DNA of 61,503 nucleotides from Bryobacteraceae bacterium (GTDB lineage: Bacteria > Acidobacteriota > Terriglobia > Bryobacterales > Bryobacteraceae). The DNA lies in NCBI GenBank assembly GCA_025980435.1, contig JAICXK010000002.1, positions 1-61,503 of the forward strand, in the 5' to 3' direction. A model generated the notes under the pieces. That model was given only the letters and a program-made list of their open reading frames with translations. It made no database searches and was not told the DNA's origin. The first letter of the stretch is position 1, and every line of letters begins with the position of its first letter. The translations under genes and the position numbers were made by a program. This document shows positions 43,301 through 51,595 of the stretch, piece after piece.

Positions 43301-43752
43301 GCTCGTCTGTAACCATGACCCAATCGAACGATCCGTTCAGCTCGGATGATTTCCCGGGAAGCCCTGGCACGTTCCCGGGTGGCATCGGAATTGATCCCGC
43401 ACCGTCAGTCGCGCCGCGCCCCGACACTGTCCCTGGCGCATCGCTCAGCGGCGCTGGAGACCGGCTCCAATGGTTCAACACAGCGGCGTTCACGGATGCA
43501 ATCGGGCATTTCGGAAACGCCGGGCGCGGGCTCGTGCTAGGTCCCGGCTTGGAAAACTGGGATCTCGCGGGAATCCGGAACTTCAAAATCGGTGAACGGG
43601 TCAGCCTGCAATTCCGGGGCGAATTCTTCAACGCTTTCAACCATGTGAATTTCACAAATCTCTCGACCAACGTAGATTCATCGAATTTCGGCAAACTGCT
43701 GGGAGCTCATAACCCGCGGACTATTCAGCTCGGCCTGAAGTTGTACTTTTAG
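40372..43752 (+). CDS. Oar-like TonB-dependent receptor
   Basis: The 1126-residue outer-membrane protein has a signal peptide (ALLAAGLSVAQE). A carboxypeptidase-regulatory domain follows (GTVTDPTGAVIPNASVTVHN, FTVTNLPAGTYTVTVKSTGF), then a plug with SVNGARTGANNWTVDGADIN and GRSGGGQILVATKSGTSQFHGGAYEF. The large barrel ends in IQLGLKLYF with a terminal Phe. GGGAGG precedes the ATG. The substrate is unknown. It differs clearly in the plug from the other receptor in this window. The TPR gene 3 bases downstream may be co-transcribed. Confidence 0.9.
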   Translation: MRTRIFKLAALVLFALLAAGLSVAQEVNATLIGTVTDPTGAVIPNASVTVHNNETNSDVRTVTTDGSGNFTVTNLPAGTYTVTVKSTGFRAYTANNVVLNVAQKRPLNVQLQPGQVTENITVTETTTPVQTTTAAQMGTLTGTQVRELQLNNRNFEQLVTLQPGVVSGLPDVVGFGLANTTSLSVNGARTGANNWTVDGADINDSGSNSTLLNVPSVDAIQEFTLGRSNYDAQYGRSGGGQILVATKSGTSQFHGGAYEFVRNDYFNANSFFGNLVGAKQPPLRYNDFGFTIGGPLFVPKLYKKNTSKTFFFWSEEWRKTGNPSTNTATVPTAEQLSGTFSGQLNPASAPAGCITNNAAANTSQINPSCFSRNAKVYIQNVYSKFPGNAANGTEYISNFVAKQNYRQDLVRLDQNITDKVHLFGRFMQDVVPTTEPGGLFAGSPLPGISSTATNAPGKNVVANMSWTISPTVVNEAAFNYSWGAINSNLTGIINSPAFLGALSGGLPYSDPYGRIPGVTISNYSGVAIPSAPYFERNIDKNFYDNLSKVIGNHTIRTGVTVQWMTKTENGPNPTNGTFTFRNAFGNPSFANFLLGNASLFSQSSRDIIPHLNYENIEAYLQDDWKVTPRFTLNLGLRYSFFPAPSDSNNVLNNFDPSVFDPASAAMIDPATGLFVAGQGVVPATYVNGIIFPAGGACANAQKVASVTCSPYGSIVNPNSNNNFGPRFGFAWDVRGNGKTAIRGGYGVYFDRTLNGIWEQNAFGDPPLVQQVQISNPSFDNPATGSVGTGLGPVNVTATGTPVFKVPSYQNFNFSVEQQVASNTVFQIAYVGTLGRHLLGDVDINQVPLSLRTANPAVDANAIRPYPGYAEITTRAPLFSSNYNSLQVSLNRRVSNGLTLGISYTWSKNLANNPADRGSGIYNTYDYGLDYGPPSINTPHVFVANYVYDLPFFKDQRGVIGHILGGWEISGITRLQSGSSVTMTQSNDPFSSDDFPGSPGTFPGGIGIDPAPSVAPRPDTVPGASLSGAGDRLQWFNTAAFTDAIGHFGNAGRGLVLGPGLENWDLAGIRNFKIGERVSLQFRGEFFNAFNHVNFTNLSTNVDSSNFGKLLGAHNPRTIQLGLKLYF

Positions 43753-43755
43753 TAT

Positions 43756-44901
43756 TTGGTGAGGCAGTTTCCTTTCCGGGGCACGGCGCAGTTCGCGGCG
43801 TGCCTCCTTTGCTTTACGTTCCTCTCTAGCGGGCAGGATTTACAAAGCTGGCTGGTCCAGGGATCGCGGGCGCTGCAGGCAGGAGACAACGCTGGCGCGG
43901 AGGCTGCCTTCCGCCGCGCCTTAGCAGTCGATCCGGGGTCGATTGAAGTTCTGAACGATCTCGCAATCGCACTCGCGCGGCAGAACAAACAACCTGAGGC
44001 GATTGACCTTTATCGCCGAGCCCTGCGGATCCAGCCTGCCGATCCGACCACGCGCAAGAATCTGGCAATTGCCTATTTCCGGTCTCAAAATTACGCGGAC
44101 GCCTGGCCGCTTCTCCAGGAGTTGAGCGCGGAATTCGGTGATTTCCAGAGCTTCGATCTGGCCGGCTTGACGCTCTTCGCACTGGACCGCTATCGGGAGG
44201 CCGCCACGTATCTGGAACGCGCGAACAAATTGAATCCCGCCGATCTCGCCACACTCGACATGCTGGGGAAAGCGTATATGCGTGCGGGAAACTACAAGGG
44301 CGCGACAAGCGCCTTTGCCCGCATCATGTCCGTGAATCCGAATTCGCCGGAGGCGCACGTCATGATGGGCATGGCATACGACAAGATGTCGCGTGACAGC
44401 GAAGCCCGTATAGAGTTTGAAGCTGCCCGAAAAGCGGACCCCAGGTTTCCAGGCGTCCATTCCGGCCTTGGCCAGGTGTATTGGAAGGAGGGCAAAGTGG
44501 AGCTCGCCGCAAGCGAGTTTCGGGCCGAACTGAAGAGCTATCCAAATGATCCCGTTTCGAATTGCCTTCTGGGTGAGGTCTTGCTGAAGCAGAACGATCC
44601 GGCTTCGGCGGCATCGCACTTCCGCGCGGCGGCCGCGGCAAATCCAGACTACAAGGAAGCGCAGTTTGGGTGGGGGAAGGCCGAGCTCGCGTTGAATCGT
44701 CCACAACAGGCAATCACGCCGTTCCAACATGCCATTGCGCTCGATCCGAACTATGTGCAGGCCCACTATGCGCTGGGAACAGCGCTCAAAAAGCTGGGCC
44801 GAGCGAAGGACGCCAGCCGCGAATTTGTCGCTGCGGAGCAGATACAGGCGAAGCAGCGTGCCGCCTATACAAAAAAGCTGGATTCCGGAGAGCGTCCATA
44901 G
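43756..44901 (+). CDS. Exported TPR-repeat protein
   Basis: The 381-residue product has a short signal peptide (FAACLLCFTFLSSGQ). About ten tetratricopeptide repeats follow, such as GDNAGAEAAFRRALAVDPGS, KQPEAIDLYRRALRIQPAD, GNYKGATSAFARIMSVNPNS and NRPQQAITPFQHAIALDPN. Such proteins scaffold other proteins. It begins right after the TonB receptor (TTG 43756 or GTG 43759), and this receptor/TPR arrangement is frequent in the phylum. It probably acts in the periplasm with the receptor system, which is inference. Confidence 0.82.
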   Translation: MVRQFPFRGTAQFAACLLCFTFLSSGQDLQSWLVQGSRALQAGDNAGAEAAFRRALAVDPGSIEVLNDLAIALARQNKQPEAIDLYRRALRIQPADPTTRKNLAIAYFRSQNYADAWPLLQELSAEFGDFQSFDLAGLTLFALDRYREAATYLERANKLNPADLATLDMLGKAYMRAGNYKGATSAFARIMSVNPNSPEAHVMMGMAYDKMSRDSEARIEFEAARKADPRFPGVHSGLGQVYWKEGKVELAASEFRAELKSYPNDPVSNCLLGEVLLKQNDPASAASHFRAAAAANPDYKEAQFGWGKAELALNRPQQAITPFQHAIALDPNYVQAHYALGTALKKLGRAKDASREFVAAEQIQAKQRAAYTKKLDSGERP

Positions 44902-45003
44902 CGTATTTCCGAGCCGCGACCGGCGCAAGCGGACTTCAACTACGCGGAACCCGCACTCGTTCCGGCGCCCGATATGGAAGAATAAGAGTGCCCGGAGAAA
45001 GGC

Positions 45004-45729
45004 TTGCGCGGAATCGCTTCTTTCATTTTTGTTGTCGCCGCGGCCGGTTGCGCACAGTGCCAGAGCGAACATATTGATCGGCCCGCTGTCGATTCCGGCG
45101 CAGCTCAACCGAACGAAGCGCAGATTACCGCCGCGACCGGTCAGGTTTCTCGTCTGCGAGACGCCCAGACCTGGGCTCTCAGCGCCGGCGAAAGCGTTCC
45201 CGTCAGGCAGGTGATCACAACCGGCGCGGACGGGTACGCCCGCTTTGTTGTGGCGGGCGGAAGCAGCTTCGAATTATTCGCTAACTCAAGCGTAATCTTC
45301 CGGCGGAATACCGCGGCCGTGGGCGACCTGCTGGATATCACGTCCGGACGGGTCCGTGTGCATCTGCAAACCGCATTCGGGCAGGCCCGACAGCGGATTT
45401 TTACGCCCGTTGCCGTCATCAGCACCCACCAGCCTGCTACTCTGGCAATTGCCATCGATGAAGACGACACAGTTCGGATCGATGTGATAGAAGGGGAGGT
45501 TCGGGTGCAGCACACGCGCCTTCCGCGGAACGAACCAACCATCGTGCGTGCAGCCGATGCGATTCTCGTCCGCCCGGACGAACAGATTTCGAGGCAGGTA
45601 GATCGCGGCTCGTTGTATCGATATACCGTAAAATCGCTGCACGATATCTGGTCATCTATCTGGCCTGGCCATGCTCCGGCACATGATGACGGCCCGATCG
45701 AACAGAACAAGCTCTTAGCCGAACGATGA
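45004..45729 (+). CDS. FecR-domain exported protein
   Basis: The 241-residue protein has an N-terminal hydrophobic segment with a possible lipobox (VVAAAGC). A FecR-like beta domain follows: VSRLRDAQTWALSAGESVPVRQVITTGADGYARFVV, FELFANSSVIFRR, TPVAVISTHQPATLAIAID, VIEGEVRVQ. The rest is low in structure. In this phylum FecR domains often occur outside sigma/anti-sigma pairs. GGAGAAAGG precedes the TTG start at 45004. The stop overlaps the next gene's ATG by four bases, so these form an operon. Confidence 0.75.
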   Translation: MRGIASFIFVVAAAGCAQCQSEHIDRPAVDSGAAQPNEAQITAATGQVSRLRDAQTWALSAGESVPVRQVITTGADGYARFVVAGGSSFELFANSSVIFRRNTAAVGDLLDITSGRVRVHLQTAFGQARQRIFTPVAVISTHQPATLAIAIDEDDTVRIDVIEGEVRVQHTRLPRNEPTIVRAADAILVRPDEQISRQVDRGSLYRYTVKSLHDIWSSIWPGHAPAHDDGPIEQNKLLAER

Positions 45730-46328
45730 TTCGCGTATTCACGTTATTTCTGATCTGCGTGCCGGCATGGATGTGTCTGGCGCAGCAGCCGCCCTCCGGT
45801 GCTAACAAGCAGCAGGCTCAGGCAGAAACCGGCCTGGAAACCCCCTGGGATGTTCGCAGCATCATCGCGGCAATCGACAAGGACGCGCAGAAACTCCGGC
45901 CTTTGCTCGGCAGCATGAAGCCCCAGCAGTGGTATGACCAGAAAGGCGCCCCGAGCACTTATATCCTGCAGTTACAAATGGCGCAACGGCAGGTCAACGA
46001 TGTTGACGTGACCACAAAGATGCTTGCACAAAAAACGGAAGACCTCTCGCTGGCTATGGACGAGTACTTCCGGCTTGAAGCATTAGATATTACTGCTCGC
46101 TCGCTCGCCGAGGGCGCCCGCAAGTATGGGCCCGCCGCTCAGGCGGATCAGCTCGATGCGCTGGTCGCCAGCAACTTTGCTAACCGCGAACGCTTTCGCG
46201 ATTATCTGAAGGATCTCGCCGTCAGCACCGAACAGAACTTCAAGATCGCTGACGAGGAAGCACAGCGCTGCCGCGCTATCATCAGCAAGGAACCTTCGCC
46301 TTCTTCGAAACGGGCGCGGAAATATTGA
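45726..46328 (+). CDS. Exported helical protein, unknown
   Basis: I do not recognise this 200-residue protein. It has a signal peptide (FLICVPAWMCLAQ). The rest is largely helical with heptad-like stretches (LQMAQRQVNDVDVTTKMLAQKTEDLSLAMDEYFRLEAL). It overlaps the FecR gene (ATGA) and shares one base of its stop with the next ATG. It probably forms a coiled coil in the periplasm. Confidence 0.65.
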   Translation: MIRVFTLFLICVPAWMCLAQQPPSGANKQQAQAETGLETPWDVRSIIAAIDKDAQKLRPLLGSMKPQQWYDQKGAPSTYILQLQMAQRQVNDVDVTTKMLAQKTEDLSLAMDEYFRLEALDITARSLAEGARKYGPAAQADQLDALVASNFANRERFRDYLKDLAVSTEQNFKIADEEAQRCRAIISKEPSPSSKRARKY

Positions 46329-46555
46329 TGGAAGCGACTACCTTTACCTGCTCAATCTGCGGCGAACCATCGCACCGGATCTGTGTGTATTGCACCAAGG
46401 ACGCGTGCGGCAATCATCTCTGTGACCGCTGCCAGCGGTGTAGCGATTGCTGCGAGTGCGACCAGCCGCGGATGGCTCACGAAGAGAATGGGGCAGACGA
46501 AAACGCGCAGCCGGCAAGCGTACAATCGGCGGAAATCACTGCCCCGCAATCGTAA
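46328..46555 (+). CDS. Small Cys-rich zinc-binding-like protein
   Basis: The 75-residue protein has twelve cysteines and two histidines within its first ~50 residues (CSICGEPSHRICVYC, then CGNHLCDRCQRCSDCCEC). This pattern resembles RING/B-box-like or zinc-ribbon cross-braced domains. The rest is acidic. It is the last of a three-gene overlapping run with the FecR and coiled-coil genes. Its end overlaps the tail of the convergent gene at 46536 by 20 bases. Function is unknown. Confidence 0.7.
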   Translation: MEATTFTCSICGEPSHRICVYCTKDACGNHLCDRCQRCSDCCECDQPRMAHEENGADENAQPASVQSAEITAPQS

Positions 46556-47597
46556 GCGCTTGAGATTTGCCTTTCGATTTGAGGGCTTTCTTTAAGACCA
46601 CTTCGCGATTTCCATTGATCCAGTCCTGCTCGATCGTCTTTTCATCTAAGCCGGCCAGCCGTCCCGCCAAAATGAAAGCCGGCAGAGCATGTTGCAGATC
46701 ATGCCATCGGGCCATTTCAATGATGGACGGCAAAGCCCGTTCACCGAGCACAGCCAGGGTATCCGGGTCGCGCTGTTCGGTCAGGTTCACCAGGGCGAGG
46801 CTGGCGTTTCGACGGTCCGTCCATACCACCGAATTCAATAATTCGATAAACCACGTCGGCTCGATTCGAATCCCCTGTTCCGGATGGAGCTTCGCCCCAA
46901 CTGCAACCGCCTTCATTGCCCGGGCCGCATTATCGCGCACATTCTGATCGCCATCGCGAAGAGCCCATTGGAGCGCATTCGTGATTGTTTTTGAAGTGCC
47001 CGACCCGCGCGGCCCGTACTGAAGAAGGTAGGCCGCCATCGCCCGCTGCTCAGGATCGAAGGAGTCGCGGATTACACGGTCGATCAGGGCGAGATTGCGC
47101 TCTACCATGGGGATAAAGCTTTGCTGCAATTCCCGGCACTCCGGATCGGCCATCAGCGAATATCCGTTGGTCAGATCCTCATCCGCATTCCGGGCGCGTA
47201 TGCTGCCGGCCACGGAATCCAGGAACTTGTGATACTGATCGGCTAATTCAGGGGGAAGGACCACATCGCCGGCCGGCGCCGGATGAAACTCCATATGCGG
47301 CGCATTCCGCTCTTCAATCCCTACGTAGAGAATGGGTTTTCGATCCTCACAGCATGCCGCTTCGACGCGCGACGTGACCACTCCCGGGATCTTGTCGATG
47401 CGCTCCTCCGCATCCTCACGCGAAGGAAAAAGATCGCCTGGACCTGCGCCGAGCGCCGCCCTGATCTTCTGCAGAGAAACTTTATGAACTCCGTAAATTT
47501 CAATCGAGCCGATTCGCGGAGTGATGTCGCCGCTGGGTGCGGCCCCGCTCGCGGCGAAAGAGGCCGCGAGCGCGAAAACACAACTGTACTTCAGCAC
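46536..47597 (-). CDS. Exported POTRA-like and HEAT-like protein
   Basis: The 353-residue product has a signal peptide (FALAASFAASGAAPSGD). A POTRA-like domain follows (RIGSIEIYGVHKVSLQKIRAAL, GDLFPSREDAEERIDKIPGVVTSRVE, KPILYVGIEER), then helical repeats resembling HEAT/armadillo units (ALQWALRDGDQNVRDNAARAMKAVA, NASLALVNLTEQRDPDTLAVLGERALPSI). A POTRA with HEAT is not a combination I know as a named family. A role in outer-membrane assembly or transport is possible. Confidence 0.6.
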   Translation of the reverse strand: MLKYSCVFALAASFAASGAAPSGDITPRIGSIEIYGVHKVSLQKIRAALGAGPGDLFPSREDAEERIDKIPGVVTSRVEAACCEDRKPILYVGIEERNAPHMEFHPAPAGDVVLPPELADQYHKFLDSVAGSIRARNADEDLTNGYSLMADPECRELQQSFIPMVERNLALIDRVIRDSFDPEQRAMAAYLLQYGPRGSGTSKTITNALQWALRDGDQNVRDNAARAMKAVAVGAKLHPEQGIRIEPTWFIELLNSVVWTDRRNASLALVNLTEQRDPDTLAVLGERALPSIIEMARWHDLQHALPAFILAGRLAGLDEKTIEQDWINGNREVVLKKALKSKGKSQALTIAGQ

Positions 47598-47630
47598 TTC
47601 AATATCGGACGCATGCCGTCCGCTCTGCGT

Positions 47631-48095
47631 TTATGCCTGCTTTTCAGCCAGATCGCCTACGATCGGCAGCTTGACTTTCTTATTGTTATAGGCCGAAAAC
47701 ATCATATACAGCCACAACGCGATTACCAGCAGGCTGAACAACGGGAACAGCAGAAAACCGATACCGTGCGTCAGGAAGCTGGTCATCGTGTAGAGAATCC
47801 AGAGGATGATGATTCCCACGTGCATAAAAATCGACTGAAACGCATGGAAACGAACGGTTTTGTTCTGATTGTAGGGCGCGATAAGCAGGAAAATGATTCC
47901 CGTGACCAGCCCAAATAAGTAGCAAAGTGCGCTTGCCACGTTGTCGGTCAGACCCGAGGCAGTCACCGGAGTGGCCGGAGGAACGTAAGTCGCGCCCGCG
48001 CCTGCCGGGGCAGTTCCACCAGCCACCGGCGTTCCACAGTTCTGGCAAAAACTGCCAGCCGTGACCTGAGCTCCACAGTTCGGACAAAAAGCCAT
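47631..48095 (-). CDS. Zinc-ribbon plus DUF4870 membrane protein
   Basis: The 154-residue protein starts with a zinc ribbon (CPNCGAQVTAGSFCQNCG). A linker rich in Ala and Pro follows, then a DUF4870/Tic20-like membrane part with VASALCYLFGLVTGIIFLL, FHAFQSIFMHVGIIILW and a last hydrophobic segment. The family is of unknown function and commonly found near stress and lipid genes. Confidence 0.8.
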   Translation of the reverse strand: MAFCPNCGAQVTAGSFCQNCGTPVAGGTAPAGAGATYVPPATPVTASGLTDNVASALCYLFGLVTGIIFLLIAPYNQNKTVRFHAFQSIFMHVGIIILWILYTMTSFLTHGIGFLLFPLFSLLVIALWLYMMFSAYNNKKVKLPIVGDLAEKQA

Positions 48096-48151
48096 TACAA
48101 ATCTCCTAAAACAGTGTTCTTCTGAGTCTAGTGCAATTCGGATGAAAAACG

Positions 48152-49285
48152 CTACACCACCGGAACCGGAACCGGACGGTGCAAGACAGGCCGCAGTACC
48201 AAATTAACCAGTACCATGATGAGGGCAAAGATGGGGATCAGCATCAGGCCGCGGCGATAATCGCCGCCCTCGGCCAACTTTCCGATAATCGGCGAACTGA
48301 CCGCCAGGCCGATCCAACCGAAGGTAATCACAATGCCCATCGCAGTCGCTGTACCCCGTTGGAACGTGTCCCCTGTGATGGCCAGCGTAGTCGGGAATAC
48401 CGGGGCCATACTCAGGCCCGCGCAAAAGACAGCGATCATAATGGCCGTGGGAGAGGACAACTGCAGCATCACAAACGTGCTAATTGCGATGCAAGCGGAA
48501 GCGATTAATGTCACTTTCAGCGCGGGCGTCTTAAGCAGAATTTTCGACACCACAACTCGGCCGACCAGGATGCCGAAGGCGAAACCGTAGCTGACCACAT
48601 GCCCGGCAGTCCTCGCGTCGAAATGAACCCCGACCAGGTACACCTTAAGCCAGTTCCAAACGCCAACCTCGCACGAGACGTAGAGAAACAGGAAGAAGCA
48701 CAGCAAGAGCAGAGCGGGTCTCGAGATCAGTCCCGGAACCTCGTTCATGCGGAAGCTCGATTCGCCGGAAGGCCCCGGCATGCGCGTCGAGGCGTTTGCC
48801 AGAAACGCGAGCGCCGTCAGCCCCGCTATGCCATAGCACACGGTAGCCGGGTTGAGGCCTTCGGAGGCGACGTACGTGGTCACGATTCCGCCTAGCCCGA
48901 AAAACAGATTCAAAAAGTTCAGTGCCGACCCGCGCCGGGTAGGTTCTATCGCGCCCACCAGCGCATTCGCCCCCGTCACAACCACCCCGCCACCCAAGCC
49001 GAGTACCAGGTAGACGCCGCACAAACCGCTGTAACCACCCGCATTCGGAGCCGCCACGAGCGATGCGATGATCAAAATGAGGCCGACCAGCAGCGCAACT
49101 TTGTTACCCTTCAAATCGATAACGGGGCCGGCCGAAAGCGACGCGATGATGAGCCCGATGGCGTATAGCATCGCCAGCACGCCCTGCTGCCCGGCGGTGA
49201 GCCCATAGGTGGGAAGGAGCGCCCCGAGAATGGGAGCAATTAAGCCATAGACGAAAATGGCCAACGTGGCCGCGAGAATGAGCAC
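48152..49285 (-). CDS. MFS transporter
   Basis: The 377-residue protein has about twelve hydrophobic helices. Its N-terminal half starts YGLIAPILGALLPTYGLTAGQQG and includes DLKGNKVALLVG after helix 2, a loop that replaces the usual DRxGRR. The C-terminal half has a loop at PTTLAITGDTFQRGTATAMG. It resembles the fucose/glucose-permease (FucP/GlcP)-like group. The substrate is unknown. Confidence 0.78.
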   Translation of the reverse strand: MLILAATLAIFVYGLIAPILGALLPTYGLTAGQQGVLAMLYAIGLIIASLSAGPVIDLKGNKVALLVGLILIIASLVAAPNAGGYSGLCGVYLVLGLGGGVVVTGANALVGAIEPTRRGSALNFLNLFFGLGGIVTTYVASEGLNPATVCYGIAGLTALAFLANASTRMPGPSGESSFRMNEVPGLISRPALLLLCFFLFLYVSCEVGVWNWLKVYLVGVHFDARTAGHVVSYGFAFGILVGRVVVSKILLKTPALKVTLIASACIAISTFVMLQLSSPTAIMIAVFCAGLSMAPVFPTTLAITGDTFQRGTATAMGIVITFGWIGLAVSSPIIGKLAEGGDYRRGLMLIPIFALIMVLVNLVLRPVLHRPVPVPVV

Positions 49286-49310
49286 CGAAGAATGGTATCA
49301 CGGGCACGCT

Positions 49311-49370
49311 GGCCACGAATGGACTTATCCTCCGGCTTGCATTCGTGTGTAGTCGTGTTCATTCGTGGCC
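49311..49370. repeat. 11-bp inverted repeat around CACGAAT motifs
   Basis: GGCCACGAATG (49311-49321) and CATTCGTGGCC (49360-49370) form a perfect 11-bp inverted repeat with 38 bases between. The interior holds further ATTCGTG and GTCGTGTTC variants. This looks like a dispersed extragenic repeat of the type made of CACGAAT(GAA)-like units. It covers the stop of the threonine aldolase gene and encodes its last residues. Confidence 0.7.
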
Positions 49371-50416
49371 CTGGACTTTTGTCGGCTGACATTTTCAGAA
49401 ATCTCACTCAGAACCCCGACCACTCGCTCGCAGTCCGCTCGCGTAACATCCACGTGCGTAACCATACGCATGTGGCTCGCATTGATGCCGTTCGCCAGCA
49501 CCCCTCGAGCTTTCAGCCGCTTGCTAAACTCCGCCGTGGTTATACCAAGACCCGTGATATCGAAAATCACGATGTTGGTCTGGACCAGAGCGGCGTCGAC
49601 TGCAATCCCGGGCAGTTCCGCTAACCCTTCGGCCAGGAGGCGCGCGTTGCGATGATCCTCGGCCAGCCGCGCCGGCGAGTCCTCGAGCCCCACCAGGCCA
49701 GCGGCTGCCAGCACTCCGGCTTGGCGCATGCCGCCGCCGAGACGTTTTCGATAAAGCCGGGCATCTGCAATCGCTTCCGCGGAGCCGGCCAGCATTGAGC
49801 CAACCGGCGCGCCGAGGGCCTTTGACAGGCAGAACATAACCGTATCGGCATCGCGCACGATGCGTGCTACCGGCGTGCCGGAAGCAACGGACGCATTGAA
49901 CACTCGCGCGCCGTCAACGTGCACCCGTAAACCGCGCGTGTGCGCTTCCGCGCAGATCTCGTCCATGTCGTGCTGCGGATAAACCGTCCCACCGCCCATG
50001 TTATGCGTGTCTTCCAGCGATATCAGCGTCGTGGGAGCATTGTGCGGGCCCTTGGGCCGCAGCGCGGGCTCAATCTGCTTCCAGGTCAGGATGCCATTCA
50101 GCGTGGGAACCGGCCGCGCCAGGCAGCCGGAAAACCAGGCCATCATCGCCAATTCCCAATCCATGACGTGCGCGCGCGCATCGCAGATCACTTCTTCACC
50201 GTGTTTCGTGTGCAGCTTAATTGCAATGGTGTTGCCCATCGTACCCGTCGGGACAAACAACGCTGCTTGTTTTCCGCACACCTCCGCCGCGCGCTCTTCC
50301 AGGCGATTAACAGTCGGATCTTCGCCGTAAACGTCATCGCCCACTTCGGCGGCGGCCATGGCGGCGCGCATTTTCTGATTGGGCTTAGTAACGGTATCGC
50401 TGCGAAGGTCAATCAC
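49325..50416 (-). CDS. L-threonine aldolase-like PLP enzyme
   Basis: The 363-residue protein has the threonine-aldolase hallmarks: [83 protein letters not shown] and the PLP lysine in [14 protein letters not shown]. It cleaves threonine or allo-threonine to glycine and acetaldehyde. GTG 50416 overlaps the stop of the HemW-like gene by four bases (GTGA). The last ~15 residues ([10 protein letters not shown] and after) are encoded by the extragenic repeat and are probably a late addition. Confidence 0.9.
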   Translation of the reverse strand: MIDLRSDTVTKPNQKMRAAMAAAEVGDDVYGEDPTVNRLEERAAEVCGKQAALFVPTGTMGNTIAIKLHTKHGEEVICDARAHVMDWELAMMAWFSGCLARPVPTLNGILTWKQIEPALRPKGPHNAPTTLISLEDTHNMGGGTVYPQHDMDEICAEAHTRGLRVHVDGARVFNASVASGTPVARIVRDADTVMFCLSKALGAPVGSMLAGSAEAIADARLYRKRLGGGMRQAGVLAAAGLVGLEDSPARLAEDHRNARLLAEGLAELPGIAVDAALVQTNIVIFDITGLGITTAEFSKRLKARGVLANGINASHMRMVTHVDVTRADCERVVGVLSEISENVSRQKSRATNEHDYTRMQAGG

Positions 50417-51489
50417 TGTATAAAGTCTTGCAAAATGTCGTTCGAGACGAGTACCGCCTGGGAAGAGAGGCGCAGCCGCGAACCGTCCTGCTCCAACATC
50501 CCGCCGTGGACCCATTTCTGAATCGGCTGCGCGAATCGCGCCCACTCCTCCGGGGTCGGCTCAATTCCATTCATCAACCGCAATCCGATAAAAAAATGTT
50601 CTTCACCTGTGTCGATCCGCGTACGCCCAATTCCCGTCATGCCAAGGTACGCCTCAAGCGTGTCCGGACTGTTCCATCTGTGAACGCCGTCGAACGAATG
50701 AGCGTCCAGACCGAAGCCTGCATAGGGTTCCAGCTTCCAATACTTCAGGTTATGCCTGGATTCCCATCCGGGCCGTGCAAAATTGGAAATCTCGTATCGC
50801 CGGATGCCAAGCGCCTCCAACCGCGTTACGGCGCGCTCATATAATTCGGCCACCAGCTCGTCCTCCGGTACGCGATTTGCCCCGTAACGCGCACCGCCCC
50901 GGATGACTTCATTTCCGAGCCGGCTGTCTTCATCAATTTCAAAGATGTACACGGATACGTGCGGGGGCGCCAGGCGCTCAATCCAATCGAGAGATTCTTC
51001 CCAGGATTGCCGCGTCTGCCCGGGCAACCCAGCGATCAGGTCAAGGCTGACATTGGGAAGCCCGAAATCGCGCAAGAGTCGAACCTCGGCTTCGACGACC
51101 GCCGCCGTGTGCCGCCGGCCCACTTGGCGCAGTTCTTTCGTCACGAATGACTGGACGCCCAGGCTCGCGCGATTGATACCGCAGCCAACCCAGGTACGAA
51201 TCGAATCGCGAGTGATGGTACCCGGAGCGCATTCCAAAGTCACTTCTCGCAAACCGTCTCCAGGGATCGCGTCCATCAGTTTGCAAAGCAAATCGGCTGG
51301 CATCAAACTGGGAGTACCGCCGCCGAAATAGGCCGTCTCCGGCCGCCAGAGCCATTCGTGCCCTTTCATCTCCTCGAACAGGGCGGCCTCGTATCGCTCC
51401 CGCTTGTCGCGCGAATATACGCCCGATGCAAAATTGCAGAAGCTACACTTCTGGGCGCAGAACGGATACGAAATGTAAACTCCAGCCAT
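50413..51489 (-). CDS. hemW: HemW-like radical SAM protein
   Basis: The 358-residue protein begins [20 protein letters not shown], with the CxxxCxxC iron-sulfur motif of radical SAM enzymes. It shows [16 protein letters not shown] and [19 protein letters not shown], and a HemN-like C-terminal domain with [22 protein letters not shown]. HemW proteins resemble the oxygen-independent coproporphyrinogen oxidase but act in heme delivery or are of unknown role. It is coupled to the threonine aldolase gene downstream (GTGA). Confidence 0.88.
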   Translation of the reverse strand: MAGVYISYPFCAQKCSFCNFASGVYSRDKRERYEAALFEEMKGHEWLWRPETAYFGGGTPSLMPADLLCKLMDAIPGDGLREVTLECAPGTITRDSIRTWVGCGINRASLGVQSFVTKELRQVGRRHTAAVVEAEVRLLRDFGLPNVSLDLIAGLPGQTRQSWEESLDWIERLAPPHVSVYIFEIDEDSRLGNEVIRGGARYGANRVPEDELVAELYERAVTRLEALGIRRYEISNFARPGWESRHNLKYWKLEPYAGFGLDAHSFDGVHRWNSPDTLEAYLGMTGIGRTRIDTGEEHFFIGLRLMNGIEPTPEEWARFAQPIQKWVHGGMLEQDGSRLRLSSQAVLVSNDILQDFIQ

Positions 51490-51595
51490 GGAACTCTACC
51501 GAACCTTTTCGCCCATATCCACATTGTCAACTCTGCCCGGGCAAATTTGGTAACTTTGGCCGACGGGTGCTCATCTGCTAACTGCGCAACGCTTT

